From contig NC_088300.1 in NCBI RefSeq assembly GCF_032854445.1, positions 11,873,191 to 11,937,190 on the forward strand: a stretch of DNA of 64,000 nucleotides, read 5' to 3'. Source of the DNA: Liolophura sinensis (taxonomy: Eukaryota; Mollusca; Polyplacophora; Chitonida; Chitonidae). Below the pieces are notes generated by a model. It was not told the origin of the DNA and made no database searches. It saw only the letters and a list, made by a program, of their open reading frames with translations. The translations under genes and the position numbers were made by a program. Shown here piece after piece: positions 44,601 through 63,928 of this stretch (positions are counted from its first letter, which is position 1; each line of letters begins with the position of its first letter).

Positions 44601-47600
44601 CAGCGTGTAATATATCAGCTAACTGCTGTGTGTGCAGGTGCCATGAGATTTCTGTGTGATTGAAGTGACGGGCGGAAGAAATGGCAAAGTGTTTTAACAC
44701 ATAATGTGAATTCTACAATGCATACGGTCCACCCACCCTGAAAATACCGAGGGTAGAAAATTTGAACCTTTGTTTTGTTTGATACACGTGGTAGGAGTAG
44801 ATCAGTTATTTAACAGATTTGAATAAATGTGACAGAAAATATACATATTCTCTTTCAAACTGACCAAATGTCCTCGTGATGCCATGCAACAGATTATTCG
44901 TTCGTGCATCGTTATAATCGTGGTAAGACATTGTACAATATTGGCGCAGCGTATTGCATGTCAAACCTATTTTCTTTCTCATTTTAGCCCTTGAGCACCG
45001 CCTCATCAGCCGCTGGGACGCCGCAAAGTTCGCCAGGGAAGCTTTTGAGCTTGGTGTTCGCTATATCGGGGGATGCTGTGGGTTTGAACCATACCATATA
45101 CGACAAATCGCTGAGGAGGTGACCAGTATTTAGATTCTATAGCATTGTTTTGTTGTGTTTTCTTGTAATCTTCGATGCAAAGCCAGTTTCAGCTAAACAC
45201 TACAGACAATCCATAGACCATTTCAGAAGCCATTTGCACGGGCTTATGCATACTTGCTTATTGTGACAAATGGCAGTTTGTATTTGTGTTTGTAAAATGA
45301 GCCCAGGAAGTTGATATTCCTCTATGTGTGACTAGAAAACGGGCGTGTTACTAAAAGAAGGAAATTATTTGTTTTACTGCTCAGTTGTTTATGAATTGCT
45401 CTTGTCACTGTTTAGTGTTAAACGCTGGTTTCGTCACTGTGTTTGTAAGTCAGTAACTGGTCTTAGCTGCAGTTCTGTTTATTAATGTGATTCCAGAGCA
45501 GAGTCAAAAAGCAGTCTTAACTCACAAGTTCTGCGAGGGAATACTTCCACTAACATTCTCTGCCTGTAACATATTCTTTAACTAGCTGAAAAATAGCTTG
45601 TTGTCATGTTGGAAAGATGTTAAAATTATTGATTGTTATAGCTGAAGCTTTGCTTCATTATAGGGTTCTTAAAGGATACATGAAAAGGGACTATAAAACA
45701 AAGGTTATGTTTCTATGCCAAATGAAGAAAATTATGCCCCGTCATCGTTGATCTTATTCGGAAGTGGGTGATCACCTCCGAAGTGCCCCAAGCCCGGATA
45801 ACCGTGTCGCTGTAGTGTGACACGTACACAGATGCTGCATGGTTTCAGCATAGCGCCCCCTCCGCGCCCGCCCTCATTCAGCCTGATCCCACACTTCCGA
45901 CCCCACTCGGCAAGACCCGTTCGATCTGTTCCCCACAGAGTTGTTTTTAAACAGGTGTCATCGCTGACAAGTTAATTAAGTTCCGGGCTGACCACTGGAG
46001 ACTTAATTAAGAAAACTGTACTATGAAGCCATTTTTTAACCCTCAAAGTGAAACTGGAAAAATTTGTTGGTACTCTTATATATTATTACACATGATAATC
46101 TGAATATCAAAAAATAAAACCAAAGCGTTTCATGTATCCTTTAAGTATGTGGGCATGATGCATGCAAGTTCTAATTCCATGTATCAATCCAGAGGAACAG
46201 GTTCATGTGCATAAATGCGATTATTGCAGAAATATACAGACATGTAAAGACAGAGCAATACATATATAAATATATGTAGTAAATTTCTTAGCAGTGTACA
46301 TGCGCGGTTAATGACCTGACCCGAGCACGTTGTACTATTCCGTCTGTTTCTAGAACAGTTCAGCCTGACCCTGCACATGTAAGTCATGAGAAAAGAACTA
46401 TACTCTTAAAAACCTGCAGATGGTCGAGGGTTTGCCCGGCTCTGCCCGGTTTCATCCCACCATAATGCTGGCCGCTGTCGTTTAAGTGAAATACTCTTGA
46501 GTATGGCGTGAAACACCAATTAAATAATTAAATAGATAAGTAAATAAATAAATTATACTCTTCAACAATTAGTAAGTGAATGCTTTCTTTCTTTGGAACT
46601 GTTCAAGGCCTTATATACTTTTCTACTCTGAAGTCATATCATACCGGAAATACATGCATATTTCTAGTAAAGGGCAGGCAAAACTGTATGGTATCAACAT
46701 CTCACAAAGCAGCGTGCATATTTTTTTCTAAACAACCGTATTAACTCCATGTTTTTTTTTTTACCTTGCAGTTGGCCGCGGAGCGAGGGTTCTTAGCCCC
46801 AGGCGTTGAATGTTGCCCCCCAAACTGTGAAGGCCTCAAGTTCAGTCAGTTCGACAGTAATGTCAGCAGGTGAGTGCATCTACCATCCATTCTTCATATT
46901 ACCGTATTTTCCCGACACTTCCTTCCGAGACCTCATGTAAAACCGTCTTCAGTTGTTGGACATTGTCAGAACTTGTTACACACGGGTCTAAATATTTCAC
47001 AAAACTTGTTGGACTTTCATTTATAGTTATTTTTCGTTATTGTTTTCTTCTCTGAATATAGGTTTGTGGTGTCCGTTTTACAAGTATAGATTATTACATC
47101 CTTGAATATATCAACATTACATAACTAAATGATGCCCCTGTCTATCAGCATTACAGAAGTGAATAACGCGCATGTCTAGCAGCATTACAGAATTGAGTAA
47201 CGCACATGTCTATTGTTGAATTCTATCGCCATGCACAAGACGCATTTGTATGTCTGTTGACAGATATGTACATCATTAATAATAATCTAAACGTTGTTTC
47301 TTAAAACGATACAAAATTACAGGTCACCCTGAATAAAAGGAAAAAAAAGAGTTCTCTATGCCGGCCAGAGGTGCGCAATCTGTTGATAAAGGATACATGA
47401 AACGCTTGGTGAACAGTTTAGGATGTGGCCCAACATATAGAAGTACCAAAAAAAAAAGGCTGCTCGCTCAGCCCTCTTCTTGAGGCGTAAAAATGGCTTT
47501 TAATTACAGTCTTCTTAACCCTGCACCGGTCAGTCCTGAAACGGCTCATAACCTGCTACGCCAACGGTGATAGGCGTAAAATAAAATTGAGGGGAGCCTG

Positions 47601-47969
47601 AATATGGGGCGCTAAGCTGGTCCCAGTTTTCACATATGGTCATCGATTACGTCATTTCCAAATATTCACGAGCATTCACGACAATTTGTATCTCATTGTT
47701 ATATCCTTGTTCATTTTCCTTACATACATACTCTTTGTTTTGTACTGCCTTTTCATGTATCCTTTGAAACGCCCGAGGTCACGACTGTGGACTAAATCAA
47801 TCAACCCGTGGTGAATGTTTGTCTCAATGTATGTTACTGTAATAGTACATGTATCATTATAAGATTTTCATCCAGTGACTCTTGTTTTTCCAGGGCAAGT
47901 AATCAGTATTGGATGAAATTAACAGAAGACTTGGCTAAGCAGAGAGAAGCCACTCTTGCGCCCAAGTGA
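38515..47969 (+). CDS. BHMT: betaine-homocysteine S-methyltransferase (8 exons, complete)
   Basis: Exons 38515-38656, 39383-39489, 41428-41619, 41983-42130, 43836-44024, 44988-45118, 46772-46869 and 47894-47969 join in frame to 360 residues. The enzyme is a cytosolic zinc methyltransferase that moves a methyl group from betaine to homocysteine, giving dimethylglycine and methionine. Family landmarks in order: GDGSYV and [13 protein letters not shown] (residues 17-40, with the betaine-site Trp as W36), FTFY (66-69), FLLAE with Glu147, GVNCNFDP with zinc ligand Cys205, and [17 protein letters not shown] with zinc ligands Cys289 and Cys290. All catalytic landmarks are intact. The length is nearer vertebrate BHMT2 (about 363) than BHMT (about 406), with the C-terminal tail after the YW..L motif cut short. 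Eight coding exons match the vertebrate gene as I recall it. Identification is firm; BHMT versus BHMT2-type orthology is not decided. Confidence 0.95.
39383..39489 (+). CDS. BHMT: BHMT exon 2
   Basis: Acceptor GTCTGCATTAG, phase 1. It encodes residues 48-83 with [18 protein letters not shown]. The donor ACG|GTATTG is weak, and the segment between FTFY and ACDI is about four residues shorter than in the human enzyme, so the 3' edge is the least certain boundary of this gene. Confidence 0.85.
39645..39795 (-). mobile_element. family A SINE fragment, strongly diverged
   Basis: GTTTAATTGGTGTTTTACCT, CTAGTATATTTCGATATTTCACTT and a B-box-like minus-strand GGTTCAAATC support a worn copy in BHMT intron 2. 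Confidence 0.4.
39797..40870. repeat. degenerate minisatellite rich in TGACGTA, in BHMT intron 2
   Basis: About 1 kb of units near 28-30 bp built on AGTAGTCTGACGTAGG + CCAGTCAGTGGCTAG. A 58-bp block (GGCCAGTCCGTGGCAAGCTA...) is repeated exactly near 40278 and 40338. Some ten units carry TGACGT, a CRE half-site, often as CAGCTGACGTA with an E-box. Confidence 0.88.
41030..41235. repeat. second minisatellite in BHMT intron 2
   Basis: About seven degenerate units of AATACTCGCTGGAATGACCG + ACAACCC (27-33 bp). It ends about 190 bases before BHMT exon 3. Confidence 0.82.
41428..41619 (+). CDS. BHMT: BHMT exon 3
   Basis: Acceptor TTTTCTGTCAG, donor GAA|GTAAGT, phase 0 to phase 0. It encodes residues 84-147: ALNQKACDI, the [11 protein letters not shown] loop, and FLLAE ending in the conserved Glu147. 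Confidence 0.93.
41983..42130 (+). CDS. BHMT: BHMT exon 4
   Basis: Acceptor TTTTTTTCACTTTGGGACAG, donor GCA G|GTCAGT, phase 0 to phase 1. It encodes residues 148-196: [13 protein letters not shown], then [20 protein letters not shown], matching the family's CIGPEGD region. Confidence 0.92.
43836..44024 (+). CDS. BHMT: BHMT exon 5 with first zinc-ligand Cys
   Basis: Acceptor TTTTCGTGTATAG, donor TTT T|GTAAGT, phase 1 to phase 1. It encodes residues 197-259, including GVNCNFDP (Cys205), [17 protein letters not shown] and the start of the loop CPF that continues in exon 6. Confidence 0.93.
44295..44507 (+). mobile_element. family A SINE with 9-bp target duplication in BHMT intron 5
   Basis: Head GTGACCCAGGTGGTTAGCGT, body CTGCGGATGGTCGTGCG and CACCATAATGCTGGCCAACG, and an AAATAAATAAATAA tail. 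The usual ATTCTTGAGTACGGCG segment is deleted. ACATAACGG flanks it at 44286-44294 and 44508-44516. Confidence 0.88.
44988..45118 (+). CDS. BHMT: BHMT exon 6 with zinc-ligand Cys pair
   Basis: Acceptor TTTCTTTCTCATTTTAG, donor GAG|GTGACC, phase 1 to phase 0. It encodes residues 260-303, including [20 protein letters not shown] followed by the GCCGF zinc site (Cys289, Cys290) and the [10 protein letters not shown] helix. Confidence 0.94.
45669..46144. mobile_element. non-autonomous TIR element flanked by TTAA, copy 1
   Basis: Ends TTAAAGGATACATGAAA and TTTCATGTATCCTTTAA are perfect inverted repeats, with TTAA at both outer edges. The 476-bp interior has no coding capacity. It lies in BHMT intron 6. 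TTAA duplication is typical of piggyBac-type transposition, but the terminal bases are not the piggyBac CCC, so the superfamily is open. Confidence 0.85.
46412..46555 (+). mobile_element. family A SINE, 5'-truncated
   Basis: CTGCAGATGGTCGAGGGTTT, GCCCGGCTCTGCCCGG, TACTCTTGAGTATGGCGTGA and an AAATAGATAAGTAAATAAAT tail. It lies in BHMT intron 6, 270 bases after TIR element copy 1. Confidence 0.85.
46772..46869 (+). CDS. BHMT: BHMT exon 7
   Basis: Acceptor TTTTTTTTTACCTTGCAG, donor CAG|GTGAGT, phase 0 to phase 2. It encodes residues 304-335, starting [10 protein letters not shown] as in the family and then a Cys-containing segment ([10 protein letters not shown]) where vertebrate enzymes have a variable loop. 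These extra cysteines are unusual. Confidence 0.9.
47386..47767. mobile_element. TIR element, copy 3 (BHMT intron 7)
   Basis: AAAGGATACATGAAACGCTT at the left matches, inverted, the right end of copies 1 and 2; the right end is TTTCATGTATCCTTT. The interior differs from copy 1 except for short blocks, so it is a related subfamily or a strongly rearranged copy. The flanking TTAA has decayed. Confidence 0.65.
47894..47969 (+). CDS. BHMT: BHMT exon 8 (C-terminus)
   Basis: Acceptor TGTTTTTCCAG in phase 2; TGA stop at 47967-47969. It encodes [19 protein letters not shown] and a few more residues. YW..L matches the vertebrate YWENL dimerisation-arm motif; the longer vertebrate tail is absent. Confidence 0.9.
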
Positions 47970-49072
47970 AAAAAGCGTGTATTAAAACGTAACAGATCAT
48001 TGCCAAACAATGAAAACAATTCTTCATTCTTCTGTTGGACATTCGGACTGTGAGCTGTACCGATGTTTAAACCATATGCATTGTTTCATGTATGTTTATT
48101 TTTGTTATTTAGGCGTGTCTCTTTTATAAAATCATGTGAAACTTTCAGATATAAAATAGCAGAGAGCAGTCGTGAGAGTTTAAGCAGTTGTCTCTTGCGT
48201 TTTATTTGTGCTGTGTGTGAAGTATAGTGCCAGTGAGGTACAAGATTGTTCATTTGAGAGTCCAAGTATGTACTGTGTCGGAATGATGAAGATTGTCAAT
48301 GATATTTTCCGTACAGCTTTGATGTCATGACCGCTGTGTTCAGTATGACGTTTTGGTAAGGCGGCATAGTGATAATGCTGACTGGAATGTTGCACCTGGC
48401 ATATTTACCGTGATGTTTCAGTCATTACGCCTACACTGCTCTCTGGGGGAACGCGTTTGATTCACAAGTGAATTAACGAAGCATTATTCAATAAGTCACA
48501 TTCTGCATCGTGCTCTTTTTTCTGAAGTTTTCTCACGTTAAACGTGGGTATGTCTTCACGTGGTGTCGTGTTCGAAGTAGACTTGGTCGTGTTCGAAGTA
48601 GACTTGATCGTATTCCAAGCCGTCGTATTTACGTGTTTTATATCTTACACGTATCATCAGCAAACGTTTTCGGCTCCATAAAATGTCTACAAACATTACC
48701 TCTGAATTTAGCCTGAAAAGGAAGAGGCACATTTCCATAGACAGAGGGTTATCATGGGCTTAACAAGATGAGCAGTTTCTCACCAGCTGTCATTGCAGAA
48801 TTGTTGACATGCTGTTGAAAAAAGTGTTGTGTAAGCTTTGACGTGTAATAACACAAAACAAGGCGAATGTTTACTGCGTTGTATAGTATTATCGGATTAA
48901 ATGGTGTAGAGTAACTAAATGTGCAGTGGAACGGAGAAAACTCTGGTTGCACTCTGAATTCTTTCTATATTTGTTCTCTTGTTGTTTAACCCAATAGTCA
49001 AGAAATTTTCACTTTTCTGCGGGCAGGAAACTGGAGTGCCAGGTAAACCAGCTGGTCGTTCACTAGTTCCTA
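47970..49072 (+). other. BHMT 3' flank
   Basis: An ATTAAA variant signal lies at 47980-47985, soon after the stop codon, and could serve BHMT. The rest shows no other gene. A short direct repeat (GTGTTCGAAGTAGACTTG twice) lies at 48568-48607. Confidence 0.3.
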
Positions 49073-49306
49073 ATGACCTTTCCTACATGTGACGTACAAA
49101 CATGCTCAATACATTGTGGAGGACAAGTGCTCTTCGATGAATGTGAGGATGCGTACGAGCGCCGTCAAATGCTTATTGCCATCATGTCCCCACGCTCAAT
49201 GGGAGCGATGAGAGGTATGATTTCCCTGTACAAAGCCGGCATTGACATCCCCCCCACCCCGCGCTCCCCCGCCGAAATTATTGTGAAAGCAAATCGGTTG
49301 AAATGA
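49073..49306 (+). CDS. unrecognised 77-codon open frame or terminal exon
   Basis: The frame is open from 49067 to a TGA at 49304. Its second half has protein-like composition and higher GC than its surroundings: GGQVLFDECEDAYERRQMLI, then SPRSMGAMRGMISLYKAGID and a Pro-rich end PPTPRSPAEIIVKANRLK. The first ~15 residues look less convincing. If it is a last exon, an acceptor near 49120 (GTGGAG) would be needed, but it lacks a pyrimidine tract. It lies 1.1 kb downstream of BHMT and just before an A-rich tract and the SINE-head array. I do not recognise it. Confidence 0.3.
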   Translation: MTFPTCDVQTCSIHCGGQVLFDECEDAYERRQMLIAIMSPRSMGAMRGMISLYKAGIDIPPTPRSPAEIIVKANRLK

Positions 49307-49346
49307 AAAGGAAAAAAAAACAACAACAAACAAAACAAGTACTATT

Positions 49347-49850
49347 GGTACTGGCCTGGTGGTTAGCGTGTCAGCGCAGCACAATGATCCAGGATGCTCT
49401 CACCATTGGTACTGGCTGGGTGGTTAGTGTGCTAGCACAGCACAACAACTCAGAAGCCTCTCACCATTGGCACTGGCCTGGTGGTTAGCGTGTCAGCGCA
49501 GCACAATGATCCAGGATGCTCTCACCATTGATACTGGCTTGGTGATCAGCGTGGTAGCGCAGCACAACACCAGAAGCCTCTCACCATTGGTACTGGCCTG
49601 GTGGTTAGTGTGCTAGGACAGGACATCTCAGAAGCCTCTCACCATTGGCACTGGCTTGGTGATTAGCGTGCTAGCACAGCACAATGACCCAGAAGCCTTT
49701 TACCATTGGTAATGGCCTGGTGATTAGCGTGCTAGCGCAGCACAATGACCGACAAGCCTCTCGCCATTGGTACTGGCTTGGTGGTTAGCGTGCTTGCGCA
49801 GCACATTGAGTCAGGAACCTCTCGCCATTAGAACTGGCCTGGTGATTAGG
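49347..49850 (+). repeat. tandem array of a 61-bp SINE tRNA-like head segment
   Basis: Units start at 49347, 49408, 49469, 49530, 49589, 49647, 49708, 49769 and 49830 (period 61, twice 58-59). Each reads GGTACTGGCCTGGTGGTTAG + CGTGCTAGCGCAGCACAATG + ACCCAGGAGCCTCTCACCATT. This is the A-box half of the family A SINE head (compare 44300-44360). The last unit runs into a SINE body. Confidence 0.92.
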
Positions 49851-50000
49851 TGACCCAGGAGCCTCTCATCAATGTGATCGCCATGAATTCAAATCCAGCA
49901 CAAGCTGGCTTCCTCTCCGATCGTATGCGTGGGAGGGTCTGCCAACAAACTGTGTATGGTTGTAGTTTGTTTCCTTTCTTCACGGCTTACCAATATAAAA
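49850..50000 (+). mobile_element. family A SINE body downstream of the head array
   Basis: CATGAATTCAAATCCAGCAC (B box), AAGCTGGCTTCCTCTCCGAT, GTTTCCTTTCTTCACGGC. Continuous with the last head unit, so array and body form one composite element. The 3' end is diverged. Confidence 0.75.
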
Positions 50001-53000
50001 AAAGTGTGATTCTTGAACTCCTCATCAAAACATCAAAAAATATCCTTTTCATCGTGATGAATTGACATAATTTCATGTACACTGTGTTTATCCTCGTCTA
50101 TTTACGGGACATATATTCGTGTGAAATGTGGATCACTTCTGAAAACATTTTTTTTTTACGCGTCATACTATATAAATGTTTATTTTTAATGTCACGTTTG
50201 TGCAATTGTTAAATTTCAAAACTACAAAATAATAAACTTTCATAGAATGTGAGTCACGTGTATATGTATATTTAATCTTCCTTACATATATGTATGGAGT
50301 AACAGTTGCAACTTGAAGCATTATTACCCTAGAAGGCACTCCGAGAGTGCAACCTTCTTCTTCGCTAAAGATTCAAATCCCCACTAAATGGCAGATGGTC
50401 TATATACACACTGGCATAGCGTGTATAGACAGGGATATACACGTACCTGGTCTTAAGCGTTGCTATTGGCACTTGCGCCATCGCTTAAACAAATAACACG
50501 CCAATATTGATTTGGGATTTCGAAATACCCATGACCGCTTGCCTCAAGTTTTAGGTAAATATCCATGTTCATTTTTGTCGACAAAGTCAACACCTTTTGA
50601 GGTCACCATCGTTATGTCTGAGGGCATAAATATATGATGTGTATAATAAAATTTATAGTATTTCGAAATATTTGCCGATATCCTAGACAGTTCAAACGTT
50701 CGATGAATGAAGTTTGTTTGACGAAGGGCGGCATACAAAACACGTGAACAAATGACTCGATATGAATTTTTTCAGGCGCTCACGATTCCACACAACTTTT
50801 TGGGCGTTTATATCATCGTCCTGAAAGTGTCAGTTTATACACATGCACATAGACAAATCTACTGCGGAATTGGGGTCAATAAACATCAGATGCTCTGCAT
50901 TTGGTCATGAAGAAAACAACCATTCTTTTATTACAACTTAACTCGTGCAGAAACAGCTGCTTAACGCTCTATTCAAGGATTGTTCACTTATAAGGGCGAT
51001 CAAGACTATGTGGGGAAGAAACCAGAATTCCCAGAGTAAATCACATGCACACCTTGGCCAGGTATCTGACAAATTCCTTGTTTGACTTAAAGCTGCAAGC
51101 GAAACAGTGAGAGCTGAATTAGAAGCCGGGACCTCACCGCTACAATGCGACGAAATTTCAGTTACAAAATGTTGTCCTCTGGTTATTGTTTTACAGATCC
51201 GCATTCAAAGTTATCCAAATTATATACAATGAAAATAAATATGACCGAAACGCTGAAAAGCGGTATTTTTCTCTAAAGAAGCACAAGCTTTCACCGTAAG
51301 GCCACATTCTAAGTTATATGTCGTCTTGGCGCGTTGGTGACAACATGTCGAGCCGACATTTTAAACTTAAAATATCACCTTCTGGTTAAAGATATGGGCA
51401 TGCACAGTTGTAGCGACAAAAGCGTTACGCTGTAGAATTGTCGTGCAATTCGACAGCAATAGCCACAAAGGGCTTCCATAATTTAGGGCCTGTTTTCGTT
51501 TGAAAGATAGTGAAAGCCGAGAGATGGGCTTTCGCAATCATGAGCGTTTACAGTAGGCAGCGAGATATAATAATGTATCGAAGTGATGGAGCGAGATTAA
51601 CACATCGCGTTTTCTGGTGTTTTTCAAATATTCAATCAGATGTGCAGAAACAATATTTTCTGGATCTGATCTGAACCTAATAAGCAATCTATATGGATAT
51701 GCATATACATGCACGATATTAGGCTTAAAGGACAAGAAAAGGTTTATCCAGTTAGAATAAGAACACGGTTTTCAGGCACAATTGTCAGCGCTTGGGTCTC
51801 CTGATCGACTGTTTTTAGTACCTTGTCATTCTGTGTATAACCATGTTTAAGTTGTTTACTTAAATATCTTCTATATAACATCATTCCTTCTTACTCTTAT
51901 GCAATAAATAAAAGTTAATTGTGTCTGTATATGCTGGTTATAATTCGGCAACTATTGTTCCAGCAATTGTACAGACAGGAATTTTTCCCTTATACACGAT
52001 GGCGGGCAGTTCTGTGGGTGGAAGAAACCTAAGTGCCAGGGGTAAGGCACAACAGTAGTTATTTCAGTGGCATACATGTACGTGTATGTATGTCAGTGAT
52101 CAGGTTAGGCCTATAAGTGGAAGAGAGCTGACAGAACTCGGAGAGAAAAAAAAAACGCCTGATGGCTTATGAAAATCCTGAAATCCTGAATTATAGTCGC
52201 CATTTAGATTCAACATAGCTGGAACTGTGCATTAAAGTGTCTCCGATTTTAATGGATGGTGTGATCTAACAACTTTTTTTTGGACAAACATTTCTCTATG
52301 GAGCTACGTCACGATACGACTGAAATATTGTCGACGTGGCGTTAAGCCATAATCATTAATTCACTCTCTGTGGAGTTGTATATCTTTTCTAGGTAACGCA
52401 AATGACTTGATTAGCGGTAAACAGTTTACCGTGCATGAGACTGCTGGATCGTTTGTATGCGACGATTTTGTACGACTTCGAATTCTACCATGCACACGTA
52501 TATACATGTTGTTATCAGTATATCAATATACCAATAAGACAGAAAGAGAAGTGTTTTAAGAATTCAATTGAAGGAGTTTTCACCGAAGAAATTTCCAGTG
52601 AACACCATATGCCTTTATAGATTTGGTGCAACGTGTATTTTTCCAGCTGGTAGTTTAAATCTATTGATTCATATAAATATAGATTTTAGAAGCATCAAAT
52701 GTATAAGATATAAACAGAGTTGTTAAGTCCAATCGTATATTCTCTTTGAGTGAACAATTTGTAATATAAACACATCCACGCTGCGTTCATTGGCCCTATT
52801 TGTGATATTCGAAGGCATTTTATATGGATTGCATTTTCTGAGGTTAGATACATGTGTGGGAAGTAACTTAAAGTATAAAAAGCGACCCCTTAACTAAATT
52901 TTGTCAGAAATGTACATGACCTAACGGCTATTTTGAGAATTGATATATATCTTCAGCGTGTCTTTCTCTTTAGACACGTGTACCGCTATTTTTGATGCCA

Positions 53001-54263
53001 CGCCTTTCGAGGCCTTGGCGGCTCATGCATGGTCGCTCATCTTGGCAAGCACAGTAACCACTTCTCTCACCCCTCGCTTTTGCCTAAGTTGCCTACGCCC
53101 TGCTGTGAGGCCCCACTAAAAATGGAACAAATCGATAGCGTAAATGACCTCTATGTCGTTACGAAGCCAAAGCCCTTCATGACACGACACTAAATATAGA
53201 CAGGGTATAAAGAGATTACCTATATTTTGTGAGGTTCGGGATGCTTAGATAATCGCCTCATAAACCTACTTATGCAGTCTCGTTATCATGCCGGGAAATA
53301 TATATATATATAGATATATATATATATAGGGTCTTCAATGTATGAAGCCAATAAATGCCCGTATTTAGTGCATAAGTTGTGCTGTTAATACAGTCCAATT
53401 AGACAGCATATATATGACAAAAGAAGTTTAAATAGACTTCTGATATAGACTATATGCCAGGCCCACACACAACCATGAAAAAGCAGATAGAAGATATATA
53501 TGTATAGTGCGTGTATCTGTACACCTATGTAATAGACCCACGTGAATACATTCTTTAGCTTTGTTCGTTATTTATCGGATTGTATAGTAGTGAAGGACAT
53601 GAAGTCTTTCGAGATATTTGTTTACATATAAAGAGCCGCTTTTAATACTACTATGTAGTTCACTATACTATACATATTTTCAAGTTGTGAAATGTAACTA
53701 TTATGTTAAAAGTTTTTTTTTTTCAAAAGACACAAATATATTATATATGAGCCGAATTGCGAAGAAACATACAAGACTATAGAATGTCATAGACGGGAGC
53801 TATAACACACGTCATTCACAGGTGTTTACACTGACCATGCATACACACAGGCCTGTATATGTACATCCTGTAAAGATTCCTATAGTGACCCATTTTGGCG
53901 TGAGATAATACAAGGCACTTGTAAGTGTAGTGCGTGTTAGCTTAGCTGACCGCACTCACGCTGATTTCAACATAAAACGGCGTACCTGAGTCACTCAGGC
54001 GGCTGACAGTGTAGCATGAACAGGTGCGCTGGCTTTCAAACTAGGTAGACGGGTGTCGGTCGCAATCTTGACTGAAAGAGACTGAGTGCCATAAATAGCC
54101 GTTGGATGCATCTATATGTAGGTAAGATTCCAGCCATGAATATTCTGGCATGTGTACATCTGTTTATAGGCCCATTCTGCAATTAAATATATCGGAGTGA
54201 TATAGGCCTATGTATACGTTTATAGAGTAGATCAATACCATAGGCGACACACGTACATAATAA

Positions 54264-54271
<8 letters not shown>
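50001..54271. other. intergenic, no gene recognised
   Basis: AT-rich, with short (TA)n at about 53298-53328 and a weak minus-oriented SINE trace at 51985-52045 (TATACACGATGGCGGGCAG). No exon with splice sites and family resemblance was found on either strand. Confidence 0.45.

Positions 54272-54322
<51 letters not shown>
54272..54322. repeat. (TA)n microsatellite upstream of the FRMD8-like gene
   Basis: About 25 AT dinucleotides, roughly 40 bases before the GC-richer 5' UTR exon. Confidence 0.95.
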
Positions 54323-54326
<4 letters not shown>

Positions 54327-54359
54327 GTATTTAACTGTAGCTATACACATATATATGTT

Positions 54360-54736
54360 TATCTCTCAGGTTCCTCGTTCTGCATGGTACGATGTTAGCT
54401 CCAGAAGTCTAATTACCAAGTATTTTCAGCGGTCGTTGCTTTTGTGCAAGCAGACCGTGACTGGAATTAGTAGCTCTTGAGTTCTAACTGATGAGCTCTT
54501 GTCTCCGGACAACCTCCTAGACTCCAGCAGCCTTGCCATACCTTCCTCTCCGGCAGCTCTGTTACCCCAAGCTCCACCATCAGCAGCCGACTCCACGCTA
54601 AGAATTGGCGCTTACAGTCCATGCTGCTTCCCGCCATGTGATAAAGCAGGTGTCATACGAAACAACACCACCATCACTTGCTTCATAGACTCATATATAG
54701 AGAGATATTGCTGTGAATTTCAGCTCAACAGCAACC

Positions 54737-54748
<12 letters not shown>
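54360..54748 (+). CDS. FRMD8: FRMD8-like first exon (5' UTR plus METS)
   Basis: The only coding part proposed is ATG GAA ACC TCA at 54737-54748, in good context (CAACCATGG), followed by a strong donor GTAAGT. The preceding ~380 bases are moderately GC-rich and would be 5' UTR; the transcription start is not visible. A longer open frame on another register (from about 54499) lacks an ATG and does not continue past the donor. Confidence 0.5.
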
Positions 54749-63928
<9,180 letters not shown>

